Source: Geobacter sp. UBA1603 | GTDB lineage: Bacteria > Desulfobacterota > Desulfuromonadia > Geobacterales > Pseudopelobacteraceae | Reading direction: 5' to 3' | DNA: 11,966 nt | Assembly: GCA_002322035.1 (NCBI GenBank) | Contig: DCNF01000043.1 | Span: 1-11,966 of the forward strand | In this document: positions 7,903 to 11,966 of the stretch, piece after piece | Numbering within the stretch: the stretch's first letter is position 1 | How the letters are laid out: each line of letters starts with the position of its first letter | Made by a program: the position numbers and the translations under genes | The notes under the pieces: model-generated | Told to the model about the DNA's origin: nothing | The model's input: the letters and a program-made list of their open reading frames with translations, nothing else | The model's database searches: none

Positions 7903-7940
7903 TTGCACAACGTCTACGGTGTCACCATGACGTTGTGCAA
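7903..7940. promoter_or_regulatory. Perfect 12-bp inverted repeat, candidate operator upstream of the MacA-type gene
   Basis: The arms TTGCACAACGTC (7903-7914) and GACGTTGTGCAA (7929-7940) are perfect reverse complements around a 14-base spacer, which itself holds a small GGTGtCACC dyad. The repeat ends 45 bases before the MacA-type start codon. On the minus strand a TATGAT hexamer (7955-7950), a possible -10 element with only a weak -35, lies just upstream, which would put the repeat at the start of transcription where repressors bind. It lacks a T-tract, so it is not a terminator. A TetR- or MarR-type operator is my reading; no regulator gene is in the window. Confidence 0.55.
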
Positions 7941-7969
7941 TGTTTCCGCATCATACCCAGAAGAACGAC

Positions 7970-8004
7970 AAAAGAAAAGCCCCGCATCGAATGATACGGG
8001 GCTT
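7970..8004 (-). terminator. Rho-independent terminator after the 24-codon ORF
   Basis: On the minus strand, AAGCCCCG (8004-7997) pairs with CGGGGCTT (7984-7977). Inside the stem a mismatch is followed by three more pairs and a GAAT/ATTC loop. The stem runs straight into TTTTCTTTT, an ideal U-tract for minus-strand transcription. It lies about 27 bases after the small ORF stop and about 110 bases before the MacA-type gene. It therefore either ends the small-gene and FKBP transcripts or acts as a conditional attenuator of the envelope operon. The plus strand has a poorer T-run after the stem. Confidence 0.85.
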
Positions 8005-8015
8005 CTTTCCGTAAC

Positions 8016-8044
8016 GCCCGCCGTAACTGGTCTACACGGCGGGC
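8016..8044 (-). other. 9-bp hairpin spanning the stop of the small ORF (possible anti-antiterminator)
   Basis: In the minus-strand RNA, GCCCGCCGU (8044-8036) pairs perfectly with ACGGCGGGC (8024-8016) around an 11-base loop that contains the UAG stop of the small ORF. The downstream arm can instead pair with GCCCCGU of the terminator (8002-7996): GGGC with GCCC and ACG with CGU, with a two-base bulge. That alternative would open the terminator. The alternative pairings are visible in the sequence. The regulatory role is inference. Confidence 0.45.
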
Positions 8045-8106
8045 CAACGAGGGCAACCCTCTTTGCAGTGGGATACCGGACGAATCCTGAATCTTTCAGT
8101 CCACAT
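8032..8106 (-). CDS. Unrecognised 24-residue small protein or leader peptide
   Basis: This short ORF starts with ATG at 8106 and ends with TAG at 8034-8032. Its support is contextual. A textbook AAAGGAG ribosome binding site (8120-8114) lies seven bases upstream, a strong sigma-70-like promoter lies further upstream, and a Rho-independent terminator follows. The peptide begins MWTERFRIRPVSH and ends CKEGCPRWPAV. It is basic and carries two cysteines spaced CxxxC plus two tryptophans. It has no membrane helix or signal peptide, and I do not recognise a family. It could be a genuine micro-protein or a regulatory leader peptide for the MacA-type/lipid A operon, whose first gene starts about 170 bases downstream. 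An untranslated small RNA with a fortuitous ORF is the main alternative. Confidence 0.55.
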   Translation of the reverse strand: MWTERFRIRPVSHCKEGCPRWPAV

Positions 8107-8154
8107 GGCAGGGCTCCTTTCGCTGTATATTTGATACCTAACAAGATAATTTTT

Positions 8155-8182
8155 ATCTTAATACAAAACTGGCGATTGTCAA
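8155..8182 (-). promoter_or_regulatory. Strong sigma-70-like promoter for the small ORF/leader
   Basis: On the minus strand, TTGACA (8182-8177, perfect consensus) is followed after 16 bases by TAAGAT (8160-8155). The predicted start is near 8148, about 40 bases before the small ORF. The region from -10 to the start is also a dyad, AAGATAA-ttt-TTATCTT (8143-8159), which could be an operator or simply AT-rich promoter sequence. The promoter begins only about ten bases after the FKBP stop codon. Confidence 0.65.
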
Positions 8183-8192
8183 CCGGAAAAAA

Positions 8193-8675
8193 TCATACGA
8201 TTTCAACAAGGCGGATGGCGAAAGTCAGGTCATAGCCGGCCAGAGGATGATTGGCATCCAGAGTTATGCTGGCTTCTGTCACTTCGGTTACCATGACAGG
8301 AAGGGGCCGGCCGTCCTGGAGAACAACCTCCATGTGGTCACCCGGCTCCGGGTTGATGTCGGCCGGCACTTCGCTGCGGTCAATTACCGCAACCATTTCT
8401 TCGGCCCGCTGGCCGTAAGCCTCGTCAGCCGGAATCTTGACTGTGACGCTCTGCCCCGGCTCAAGTCCGATCACTGCGGCCTCAAATTTGGGGATCAGGC
8501 GCCCCTCGCCGATTACGAACTCCATCGGCCCGCTGCCGCAGCCGCAGCTGTCGTCACTGCATTCATCATCAGCGCATTGATTAGTGTTCGCTTCAGAGCT
8601 GTCAAAAATCGATCCGTCATCCAGTGTGCCGGTGTAATGTACCCGGACGGTATCGCCGCTTTTAGCCTGTGCCAT
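8193..8675 (-). CDS. SlyD-like FKBP-type peptidyl-prolyl cis-trans isomerase
   Basis: This 160-residue cytoplasmic prolyl isomerase/chaperone has the FKBP core VRVHYTGTLDDGSIFDSS (about 10-27) and GEGRLIPKFEAAVIGLEPGQ (57-75), then PADEAYGQR. A SlyD-type insert-in-flap domain follows, ending NHPLAGYDLTFAIRLVEI. SlyD proteins help folding and, through a His/Cys-rich tail, bind nickel. Here there is no such tail. Instead residues about 29-49 form an acidic, cysteine-rich insert (C34, C39, C44, C46, with DDECSDDSCGCG) placed between FDSS and the PMEF strand. The ATG at 8675 has an AAAGGAA ribosome binding site. It is the last gene of the yggT operon, 20 bases after the DUF167 gene. Confidence 0.93.
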   Translation of the reverse strand: MAQAKSGDTVRVHYTGTLDDGSIFDSSEANTNQCADDECSDDSCGCGSGPMEFVIGEGRLIPKFEAAVIGLEPGQSVTVKIPADEAYGQRAEEMVAVIDRSEVPADINPEPGDHMEVVLQDGRPLPVMVTEVTEASITLDANHPLAGYDLTFAIRLVEIV

Positions 8676-8695
8676 TCTGTTGTATTCCTTTCGAG

Positions 8696-9034
8696 TTATC
8701 TGCCAGTTACATCGAACTGCGAACTGGCGGTTATCTGATCGATGATCCGCTGCAGCCGTTGCGGGTCAGGTGAAGCGATGCGAATCCGCTTGTGGCGTGA
8801 TGTTTCACCGGAGACAATCTCAACGGCAGACTTCGGTACCCGGAACAGCCCGGCCAGAAACTCGCGGCAGAGCTTGTTGGCGGCACCGTCGACCGGTGGA
8901 GAGGTCAGCCTGATCTTGATGGCATTGTCCTGTATTCCGCACAGTTCGCAGCGGGAGGCACGCGGCTGAATATGAAGGGTAATGACGATCCCGTCTTCGG
9001 TGACGGTGCAGAGCGGCCGGTCAGGCCGGCTCAT
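8696..9034 (-). CDS. DUF167 (YggU-family) protein
   Basis: The 112-residue protein, counted from the ATG at 9034, is close to the roughly 100 residues usual for this family. Signature segments are LHIQPRASRCELCG, IRLTSPPVDGAANKLCREFLA (broken here around the conserved PPVDGAAN), and VEIVSGETSRHKRIRI. YggU-like proteins are small, widely conserved and of unknown function, and are commonly encoded beside yggT, as here. The chosen start overlaps the end of the DivIVA-like gene by 14 bases and has no clear ribosome binding site, so translation may be coupled. A longer reading frame back to 9154 gives a low-complexity, Ser/Arg-rich extension that I treat as an artefact of the overlapping gene. Confidence 0.87.
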   Translation of the reverse strand: MSRPDRPLCTVTEDGIVITLHIQPRASRCELCGIQDNAIKIRLTSPPVDGAANKLCREFLAGLFRVPKSAVEIVSGETSRHKRIRIASPDPQRLQRIIDQITASSQFDVTGR

Positions 9035-9473
9035 CGCCGGAGAGCATGCGGGCGTGGCTGTCAAGCAGCGCCTTGAAACTGATCTCGAACTGGACCTTCT
9101 GGCGGCGGGCCTCCTCAATGCGGGCTTTGAGATCACCCAGCTGACGCTCGGCATCAGCGACGATCCGCTCGCCCTTCAGCTCCGCTTCGGAGACAATCAG
9201 GTCCGCCTCTTTCCTGGCATTGGCTTTCATCTCCTCGATCACACGCTGGGCCGAAAGCAGAGTTTCGCGCAGTTCGCGCTCTTTCTCGGCCATGTCGAGC
9301 ATTTCGCGGCTCTGGCGGGCCTGCTGTTCCTTGAGTTCATTATTCTCGCGGATCAGATTTTCCATTTCGCCGGCCACGGTTTGCAGGAACGAATCGACGT
9401 CGTTCGGATCGAGACCGCCAAAGGTTTTCCCTTTAAACTGCTGCTGCTGGATATCGAGCGGGGTGATCTTCAT
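9021..9473 (-). CDS. DivIVA-domain coiled-coil protein
   Basis: The 150-residue protein opens with MKITPLDIQQQQFKGKTFGGLDPNDVDSFL, written here only as its diagnostic blocks ITPLDIQ, FKGK and LDPNDVDSFL. These are the DivIVA/GpsB N-terminal membrane-binding module. Residues from about 30 to 145 are a nearly continuous charged heptad-rich coiled coil, which in DivIVA drives oligomerisation at curved membranes. In Gram-positive bacteria DivIVA marks poles and septa; in deltaproteobacteria the role is less clear. Linkage to yggT is common and suggests a cell-division or envelope function. The ATG at 9473 has a GAGAGG ribosome binding site and lies 12 bases after the yggT stop. Confidence 0.9.
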   Translation of the reverse strand: MKITPLDIQQQQFKGKTFGGLDPNDVDSFLQTVAGEMENLIRENNELKEQQARQSREMLDMAEKERELRETLLSAQRVIEEMKANARKEADLIVSEAELKGERIVADAERQLGDLKARIEEARRQKVQFEISFKALLDSHARMLSGDEPA

Positions 9474-9485
9474 CCGGTCATCCTC

Positions 9486-9809
9486 TCATCTCAGTTTAAG
9501 CGCCATGCTTGATGTGATCAGATAGTGGTAGGCGGTGTCAAACACGACGATCTGAAGCATGTAAATAGCCGCAAACGCAACCAGCGGTGAAAGATCAAGC
9601 ATCCCGGTATCGGGCATGTAGCGGCGGATCCTTCGCAGCAGCGGGTCAGTAACCCGGTAGATAAAATTAACAATCGGGTTGTACGGGTCGGCATTGACCC
9701 AGGAGATGATGACACTGGCCAGGAGGATGTACTTGTAGACCGTCAAAAGGCCGCTGGCCAGTTCGACAAGCTTGGCCAGGGCGAACAGGATATTGCCCAT
9801 CAAAAACAC
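9486..9809 (-). CDS. yggT: YggT-family integral membrane protein
   Basis: I place the start at the GTG at 9809, which gives 107 residues. An AAGGAG ribosome binding site (9821-9816) sits exactly six bases before it, whereas the next ATG (9800) is too far from that site. The protein has one YggT unit: a first helix (about residues 20-38) ending ISWVNADPYNPIVNFIYRV, the conserved TDPLLRRIRRYMP, then LDLSPLVAFAAIYMLQIVV as the second helix (about 73-90). YggT proteins occur beside division or cell-shape genes and may be linked to osmotic response or turgor, but their biochemistry is unknown. This is the first gene of the operon, 25 to 30 bases after the predicted transcription start. Confidence 0.9.
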   Translation of the reverse strand: MFLMGNILFALAKLVELASGLLTVYKYILLASVIISWVNADPYNPIVNFIYRVTDPLLRRIRRYMPDTGMLDLSPLVAFAAIYMLQIVVFDTAYHYLITSSMALKLR

Positions 9810-9842
9810 GGGACGCTCCTTGCGTAGATAAGGTAAGGTGTG

Positions 9843-9871
9843 AATATGCCGCAAAGAGCTTGCAAAGTCAA
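9843..9871 (-). promoter_or_regulatory. Sigma-70-like promoter of the yggT-divIVA-DUF167-FKBP operon
   Basis: On the minus strand, TTGACT (9871-9866) and CATATT (9848-9843) are separated by exactly 17 bases. The predicted start lies near 9836, just upstream of the AAGGAG site and GTG start of yggT. Its -35 is only 17 bases from the -35 of the divergent plus-strand promoter, so the two could share a regulator. Confidence 0.6.
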
Positions 9872-9888
9872 AGCAGAATGCGGAACGC

Positions 9889-9917
9889 TTGCCACCGATC
9901 CGGCAAGATGCTATAAG
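9889..9917 (+). promoter_or_regulatory. Sigma-70-like promoter of the TM2-like membrane protein gene
   Basis: TTGCCA (9889-9894) and TATAAG (9912-9917) each match five of six consensus bases and are separated by exactly 17 bases. The predicted start is near 9924, so the leader is about 50 bases and begins almost at once with the 9928-9950 hairpin. It is divergent from the yggT promoter. Confidence 0.6.
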
Positions 9918-9927
9918 AAACCCTAAA

Positions 9928-9960
9928 AAGGCGGCGATTTCGGCCGCCTTGACTGTTTTT
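9928..9960. other. Hairpin with T-tracts on both sides, in the 5' leader of the TM2-like gene
   Basis: AAGGCGGC (9928-9935) pairs with GCCGCCTT (9943-9950) around a seven-base loop. On the minus strand the stem runs directly into TTTTT, so it would be a good terminator for transcription from the right, yet no minus-strand gene ends here. On the plus strand the T-run (9956-9960) comes five bases after the stem. It sits at about +5 to +27 of the predicted plus-strand transcript. It could be an attenuator, a stabilising 5' stem, or an insulator between the divergent units. Confidence 0.6.
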
Positions 9961-9974
9961 ACGGAGGTTGTCCG

Positions 9975-10031
9975 ATGTGCCAGTACTATCAGTATTGTGC
10001 CGCTGCGGCGGACGTTGGGGGCACCGCATGA
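9975..10031 (+). CDS. Possible 18-codon upstream ORF coupled to the membrane protein gene
   Basis: The ATG at 9975 has the best ribosome binding site in this region: GGAGG at 9963-9967, seven bases upstream. It encodes MCQYYQYCAAAADVGGTA, and its TGA overlaps the ATG of the membrane-protein gene in an ATGA (10028-10031), the classic arrangement for translational coupling. The downstream ATG has only a poor site of its own. I recognise no family. The alternative is that GTG at 9977, in the membrane-protein frame, uses the same ribosome binding site and gives that protein a 17-residue N-terminal extension containing CRCGG. Confidence 0.4.
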   Translation: MCQYYQYCAAAADVGGTA

Positions 10032-10369
10032 ACCGGAAGCTCAAGGCCTTACTGCTTTCCGCCTTTGTTCTGCCCGGCCTGGGGCAGCTCTATCTCGGCC
10101 GGAAGGGCAGAGGTGCCGCCCTCATCATGGCTGTCAACCTGATTCTGCTGTTTGGCCTGTTTGTGGTTCTGCGCGGACTTTCGCCGGTAATTGCGGCAAA
10201 AATTGCCGGCGGCGCCGTAACGATCACTGCGGCAGATAGTGCCGTGGCGCTGCAGGGAGCATCTGGCGCTGGCCGGGGTGTGCTGGCGGCATTTTTTCTG
10301 GTCTGGGCCTATGCCGTGGCTGATATCCTCAAAAGCCGTGATGCTGAACCTCCGAATCCGGAGGCCTGA
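10028..10369 (+). CDS. Small TM2-like membrane protein of unknown function
   Basis: The 113-residue protein begins MNRKLKALLLSAFVLPGLGQLYLG, given here by its key pieces LSAF, PGLGQLYLG and RKGRGAAL. This 'PGlGqlYlG...G' pattern at the end of the first helix, followed at once by a second hydrophobic helix (about residues 30-48), resembles TM2-domain and related small membrane proteins. A third hydrophobic segment (about 84-100, VLAAFFLVWAYAVADI) precedes a short, charged, proline-rich tail. The role of such proteins is unknown. The ATG at 10028 is favoured by the start of homology-like sequence and by the ATGA overlap with the upstream ORF. A GTG at 9977 is the alternative start (130 residues). 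Confidence 0.7.
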   Translation: MNRKLKALLLSAFVLPGLGQLYLGRKGRGAALIMAVNLILLFGLFVVLRGLSPVIAAKIAGGAVTITAADSAVALQGASGAGRGVLAAFFLVWAYAVADILKSRDAEPPNPEA

Positions 10370-10423
10370 TCTCCCCGCAGCAGTTGTCTGGTCATGCAAA
10401 CCATGACGGCCCGGCCAAAGCAA

Positions 10424-10468
10424 TTGACAAACAGTGTTATTTTATGAGATAGCTAAAAAGGTTACAAT
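10424..10468 (+). promoter_or_regulatory. Candidate promoter region for fabH
   Basis: The 147 bases between the membrane protein and fabH hold no gene. TTGACA (10424-10429) is a perfect -35 but has only a weak GATAGC hexamer 18 bases further on. TACAAT (10463-10468) is a good -10 but has a weak -35 (TTTTAT). Either or both may be used. Just upstream lies a short GTCATG/CATGAC dyad (10391-10407), too weak and without a T-run to be a convincing terminator for the preceding gene. Confidence 0.45.
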
Positions 10469-10480
10469 ACAAATAAAAAT

Positions 10481-10499
10481 CCGACGGCTGGCCCGTCGG
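10481..10499 (+). other. 7-bp hairpin in the fabH 5' leader
   Basis: CCGACGG (10481-10487) pairs with CCGTCGG (10493-10499) around a five-base loop. It is preceded by an A-rich run and lies about +6 to +24 if the TACAAT element is used. The fabH ribosome binding site (AGGGGAG, ending 10513) follows eight bases later, so the hairpin does not occlude it. On the minus strand the stem is followed by ATTTTTATTT, giving a terminator-like look with no minus-strand gene to terminate. Confidence 0.55.
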
Positions 10500-10516
10500 G
10501 CAGAATAGGGGAGATT

Positions 10517-11500
10517 ATGATTATTTCACGTGTTGTCGGTGGCGGTGTCTGCATGCCGGAGCGGGTCATACCCAACAGTCACTTTGATTATCTGGTTGAG
10601 AATGCCGAAGAGTGGATTTACAGCCGCACCGGGATTCGCGAGCGGCGCTTTGCCCATGCCGACCAGTCCACTTCGGATTTGGCCACGATTGCGGCAAAAA
10701 ATGCCCTTGAAAATACCGGCATTGATGCATCAGAGATCGATTGTATCGTCCTTGGCACCTCAACGCCCGACATGATCCTGCCGGCGACCGCCTGCATGGT
10801 GCAGGAAAACATCGGGGCCAGGAACGCCTTTGCGTTTGATGTCAATTCGGTTTGTTCCAGTTTTGTCTATGCGCTCGAGACGGCAGACAATTTTATCAAG
10901 TGCGGCAAGTACAAAACTGTCATGGCAATCGGTGCCGACACCTATTCAAAAATCCTCGATTTCAATGACAAGAACACCAGCCCGCTCTTCGGGGATGGCG
11001 CCGGAGCAGTGATTCTGAAAAACGACGGCAGCCTTTCGATCGGCATCCAGCACACCTATATGCGCAGTGACGGCAAGGGATGGCCGCTGATCCAGGTCCC
11101 TTCGTCAGGGTCGCGCAAGCCGGTCACCGCCGAAACAATCGCCGCCCGCGAAGTCTATTTCCAGATGGCAGGCAAGCAGGTGTATGTCTTTGCCACAGAG
11201 GTTATCCCGGAGATCATTGTCAAACTGTGCGAGAAAGCGGGCATATCACCTTCAGAGCTTGATTACATCATCCCGCACCAGGCCAATGTACGGATGATCG
11301 ACTTCATCTCCAAAAAGTTCGGCTACCCCAAGGAGCGCTTCCTGCTCAACCTTGACCGCTGCGGCAACACCTCGGCTGCCTCGGTGGCTCTGGTACTGGC
11401 CGAGAACATGACCAACGGCACTATCAAGCCGGGCCAGACCGTCCTGACCATGGGATTTGGCGGCGGACTCTCATGGGGCGGCCTCCTGATGAAATTCTAG
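10517..11500 (+). CDS. fabH: 3-oxoacyl-ACP synthase III (FabH)
   Basis: The 327-residue length and fold signals match KAS III, which starts fatty acid synthesis by condensing acetyl-CoA (or another primer) with malonyl-ACP in the cytoplasm. The Cys-His-Asn triad is visible: C113 in DVNSVCSSF, H254 in IIPHQAN, and N284 in RCGNTSAAS. It also has EEWIYSRTGIRERR near the N-terminus, FGDGAGAV (158-165) and the C-terminal GFGGGLSWGGLLMKF. The active-site context reads CSSF rather than the commoner C-S/A-G-F. It stands alone with its own leader and terminator, away from plsX, fabD or acpP. It may therefore be a paralogue with a different primer preference, but substrate cannot be read from sequence. 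Confidence 0.92.
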   Translation: MIISRVVGGGVCMPERVIPNSHFDYLVENAEEWIYSRTGIRERRFAHADQSTSDLATIAAKNALENTGIDASEIDCIVLGTSTPDMILPATACMVQENIGARNAFAFDVNSVCSSFVYALETADNFIKCGKYKTVMAIGADTYSKILDFNDKNTSPLFGDGAGAVILKNDGSLSIGIQHTYMRSDGKGWPLIQVPSSGSRKPVTAETIAAREVYFQMAGKQVYVFATEVIPEIIVKLCEKAGISPSELDYIIPHQANVRMIDFISKKFGYPKERFLLNLDRCGNTSAASVALVLAENMTNGTIKPGQTVLTMGFGGGLSWGGLLMKF

Positions 11501-11536
11501 CCAGCAACCCCGCGCCTGATCAAGCCCAGAAACTGA

Positions 11537-11571
11537 CGATGCCCGCAGGCTTTCCTGCGGGCATCGTTTTT
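11537..11571 (+). terminator. Rho-independent terminator of fabH
   Basis: A perfect 13-bp stem, CGATGCCCGCAGG (11537-11549) with CCTGCGGGCATCG (11554-11566), has a CTTT loop and is followed by TTTTT. It lies 36 bases after the fabH stop. The minus strand lacks a T-run, so it serves mainly fabH, although the converging gene from the right ends only 24 bases away. Confidence 0.92.
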
Positions 11572-11594
11572 GTCGCTATTCCTCCGATCTTCAG

Positions 11595-11966
11595 CTACTT
11601 GGCAGAAATGATGACCTTGGCATCGCCCAGCAGGTTGTTGCCATGGCTGCAGTTTTCTTTCAGCAGTCTGGCATCGCTGCTGCGGATAAGGATCATATTT
11701 TCCTTGGTAATATCGTCAACGGAAATGATCATCGGATTGGCGCCGGCAGCCTGGTTCTGCCTGGCGATATCAATAGTTTCGGCATACCGCACGGCACCGT
11801 ATGTCCGCACGACACTGGGATTGACAACCTTGACCGAGTAAACGGTGACCTTCTCGCCGGACGCCGTCGTCACCACGACCGGAAGCAACTCCCGTTCGAA
11901 GTAGCGCCCGTCCAGATTGAACACAATGCCGGTAACCGGCTTGCCCGGGTCATACTGGGGAGGGCG
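11595..11966 (-). CDS. C-terminal part of a protein of uncertain function, possibly LPP20/FlgT-like
   Basis: The reading frame is open to the right edge, so the true start lies outside the window; 123 residues are visible, ending DAKVIISAK. The segment starts PPQYDPGKPVTGIVFNL and contains LPVVVTTASGEKVTVYSVKVV, then AGANPMIISVDDITKENMIL and SSDARLLKENCSHGNNLL. The order (TGiv..LdgR..ellPvv..asGe.vY, then a 'G.NPmii' strand, then a 'DA..L.....LL...kViI' end) reminds me of the C-terminal domain of LPP20/FlgT-like envelope or flagellar-associated proteins. That is a resemblance from memory, not a search result. It converges on fabH. Confidence 0.4.
   Translation of the reverse strand, partial: RPPQYDPGKPVTGIVFNLDGRYFERELLPVVVTTASGEKVTVYSVKVVNPSVVRTYGAVRYAETIDIARQNQAAGANPMIISVDDITKENMILIRSSDARLLKENCSHGNNLLGDAKVIISAK

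Noticed and set aside
7970..8160. The intergenic transcript as 6S RNA, SRP RNA, or a cyclic-di-GMP/cGAMP (GEMM) riboswitch
   Set aside because: Length and location invited the comparison, but I could not find the closing stem and central bubble of 6S RNA, the SRP loop motif, or the GCAAAC/GCAAAGC GEMM core. The translated ORF with a ribosome binding site explains the region better.
9035..9154. N-terminal extension of the DUF167 protein to position 9154
   Set aside because: The extra 40 residues are Ser/Arg/Pro-rich, lie inside the DivIVA-like gene and have no ribosome binding site. The ATG at 9034 gives a family-typical length.
10391..10407. GTCATG/CATGAC dyad after the membrane-protein gene as a terminator
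   Set aside because: The stem is only six pairs and has no T-run on either strand.
10049..10423. A 124-codon minus-strand frame opposite the TM2-like membrane protein
   Set aside because: It has no motif, hydrophobic pattern or initiation signal, while the plus strand encodes a clear multi-helix protein with a coupled start.

Overview
The window looks like a chromosomal stretch from a Gram-negative deltaproteobacterium of the Geobacter/Desulfuromonadales type. The evidence is a moderately GC-rich sequence, a complete lipid A/inner-core operon, the Trm112-like gene inside that operon, and the YggT-DivIVA-DUF167 gene order. This taxonomic guess rests on gene content and protein style, not on a database search.

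Positions 1-7858, all on the minus strand (read right to left), form a tightly packed envelope operon. Its order is: MacA-type periplasmic adaptor, lpxB (disaccharide synthase), LpxL/HtrB-type acyltransferase, PAP2 lipid phosphatase, waaA (Kdo transferase), lpxK (lipid A 4'-kinase), a small zinc-ribbon Trm112-like protein, waaF (heptosyltransferase II), and the start of msbA (lipid A flippase, cut by the left edge). Four junctions are 4-base ATGA overlaps and one is GTGA, so translation is probably coupled. Together these genes take lipid A from UDP-diacylglucosamine/lipid X to a Kdo- and heptose-bearing molecule and start its export. The PAP2 enzyme could trim a phosphate.

Positions 7859-8192 contain no conventional gene but are full of signals. 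There is a strong promoter, a 24-codon ORF with a very good ribosome binding site, a 9-bp hairpin over its stop codon, a Rho-independent terminator, and then a 12-bp inverted repeat just upstream of the MacA-type gene. I regard this as the most interesting part of the window. It is either an independent micro-gene or a leader-peptide attenuator for the envelope operon.

Positions 8193-9809, minus strand, hold a second operon: yggT (membrane protein), a DivIVA-domain coiled-coil protein, a DUF167/YggU protein and a SlyD-like FKBP prolyl isomerase with a cysteine-rich acidic insert. Its promoter lies back-to-back with a plus-strand promoter in the 9810-9974 interval.

Positions 9889-11571, plus strand, hold a small TM2-like membrane protein preceded by a coupled 18-codon upstream ORF, then a stand-alone fabH (3-ketoacyl-ACP synthase III) with its own leader and a strong terminator. 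A minus-strand gene of uncertain function enters from the right edge (11595-11966).

Most of the window is well-known housekeeping or envelope biology. I found no CRISPR array, insertion sequence, phage gene, tRNA or rRNA.
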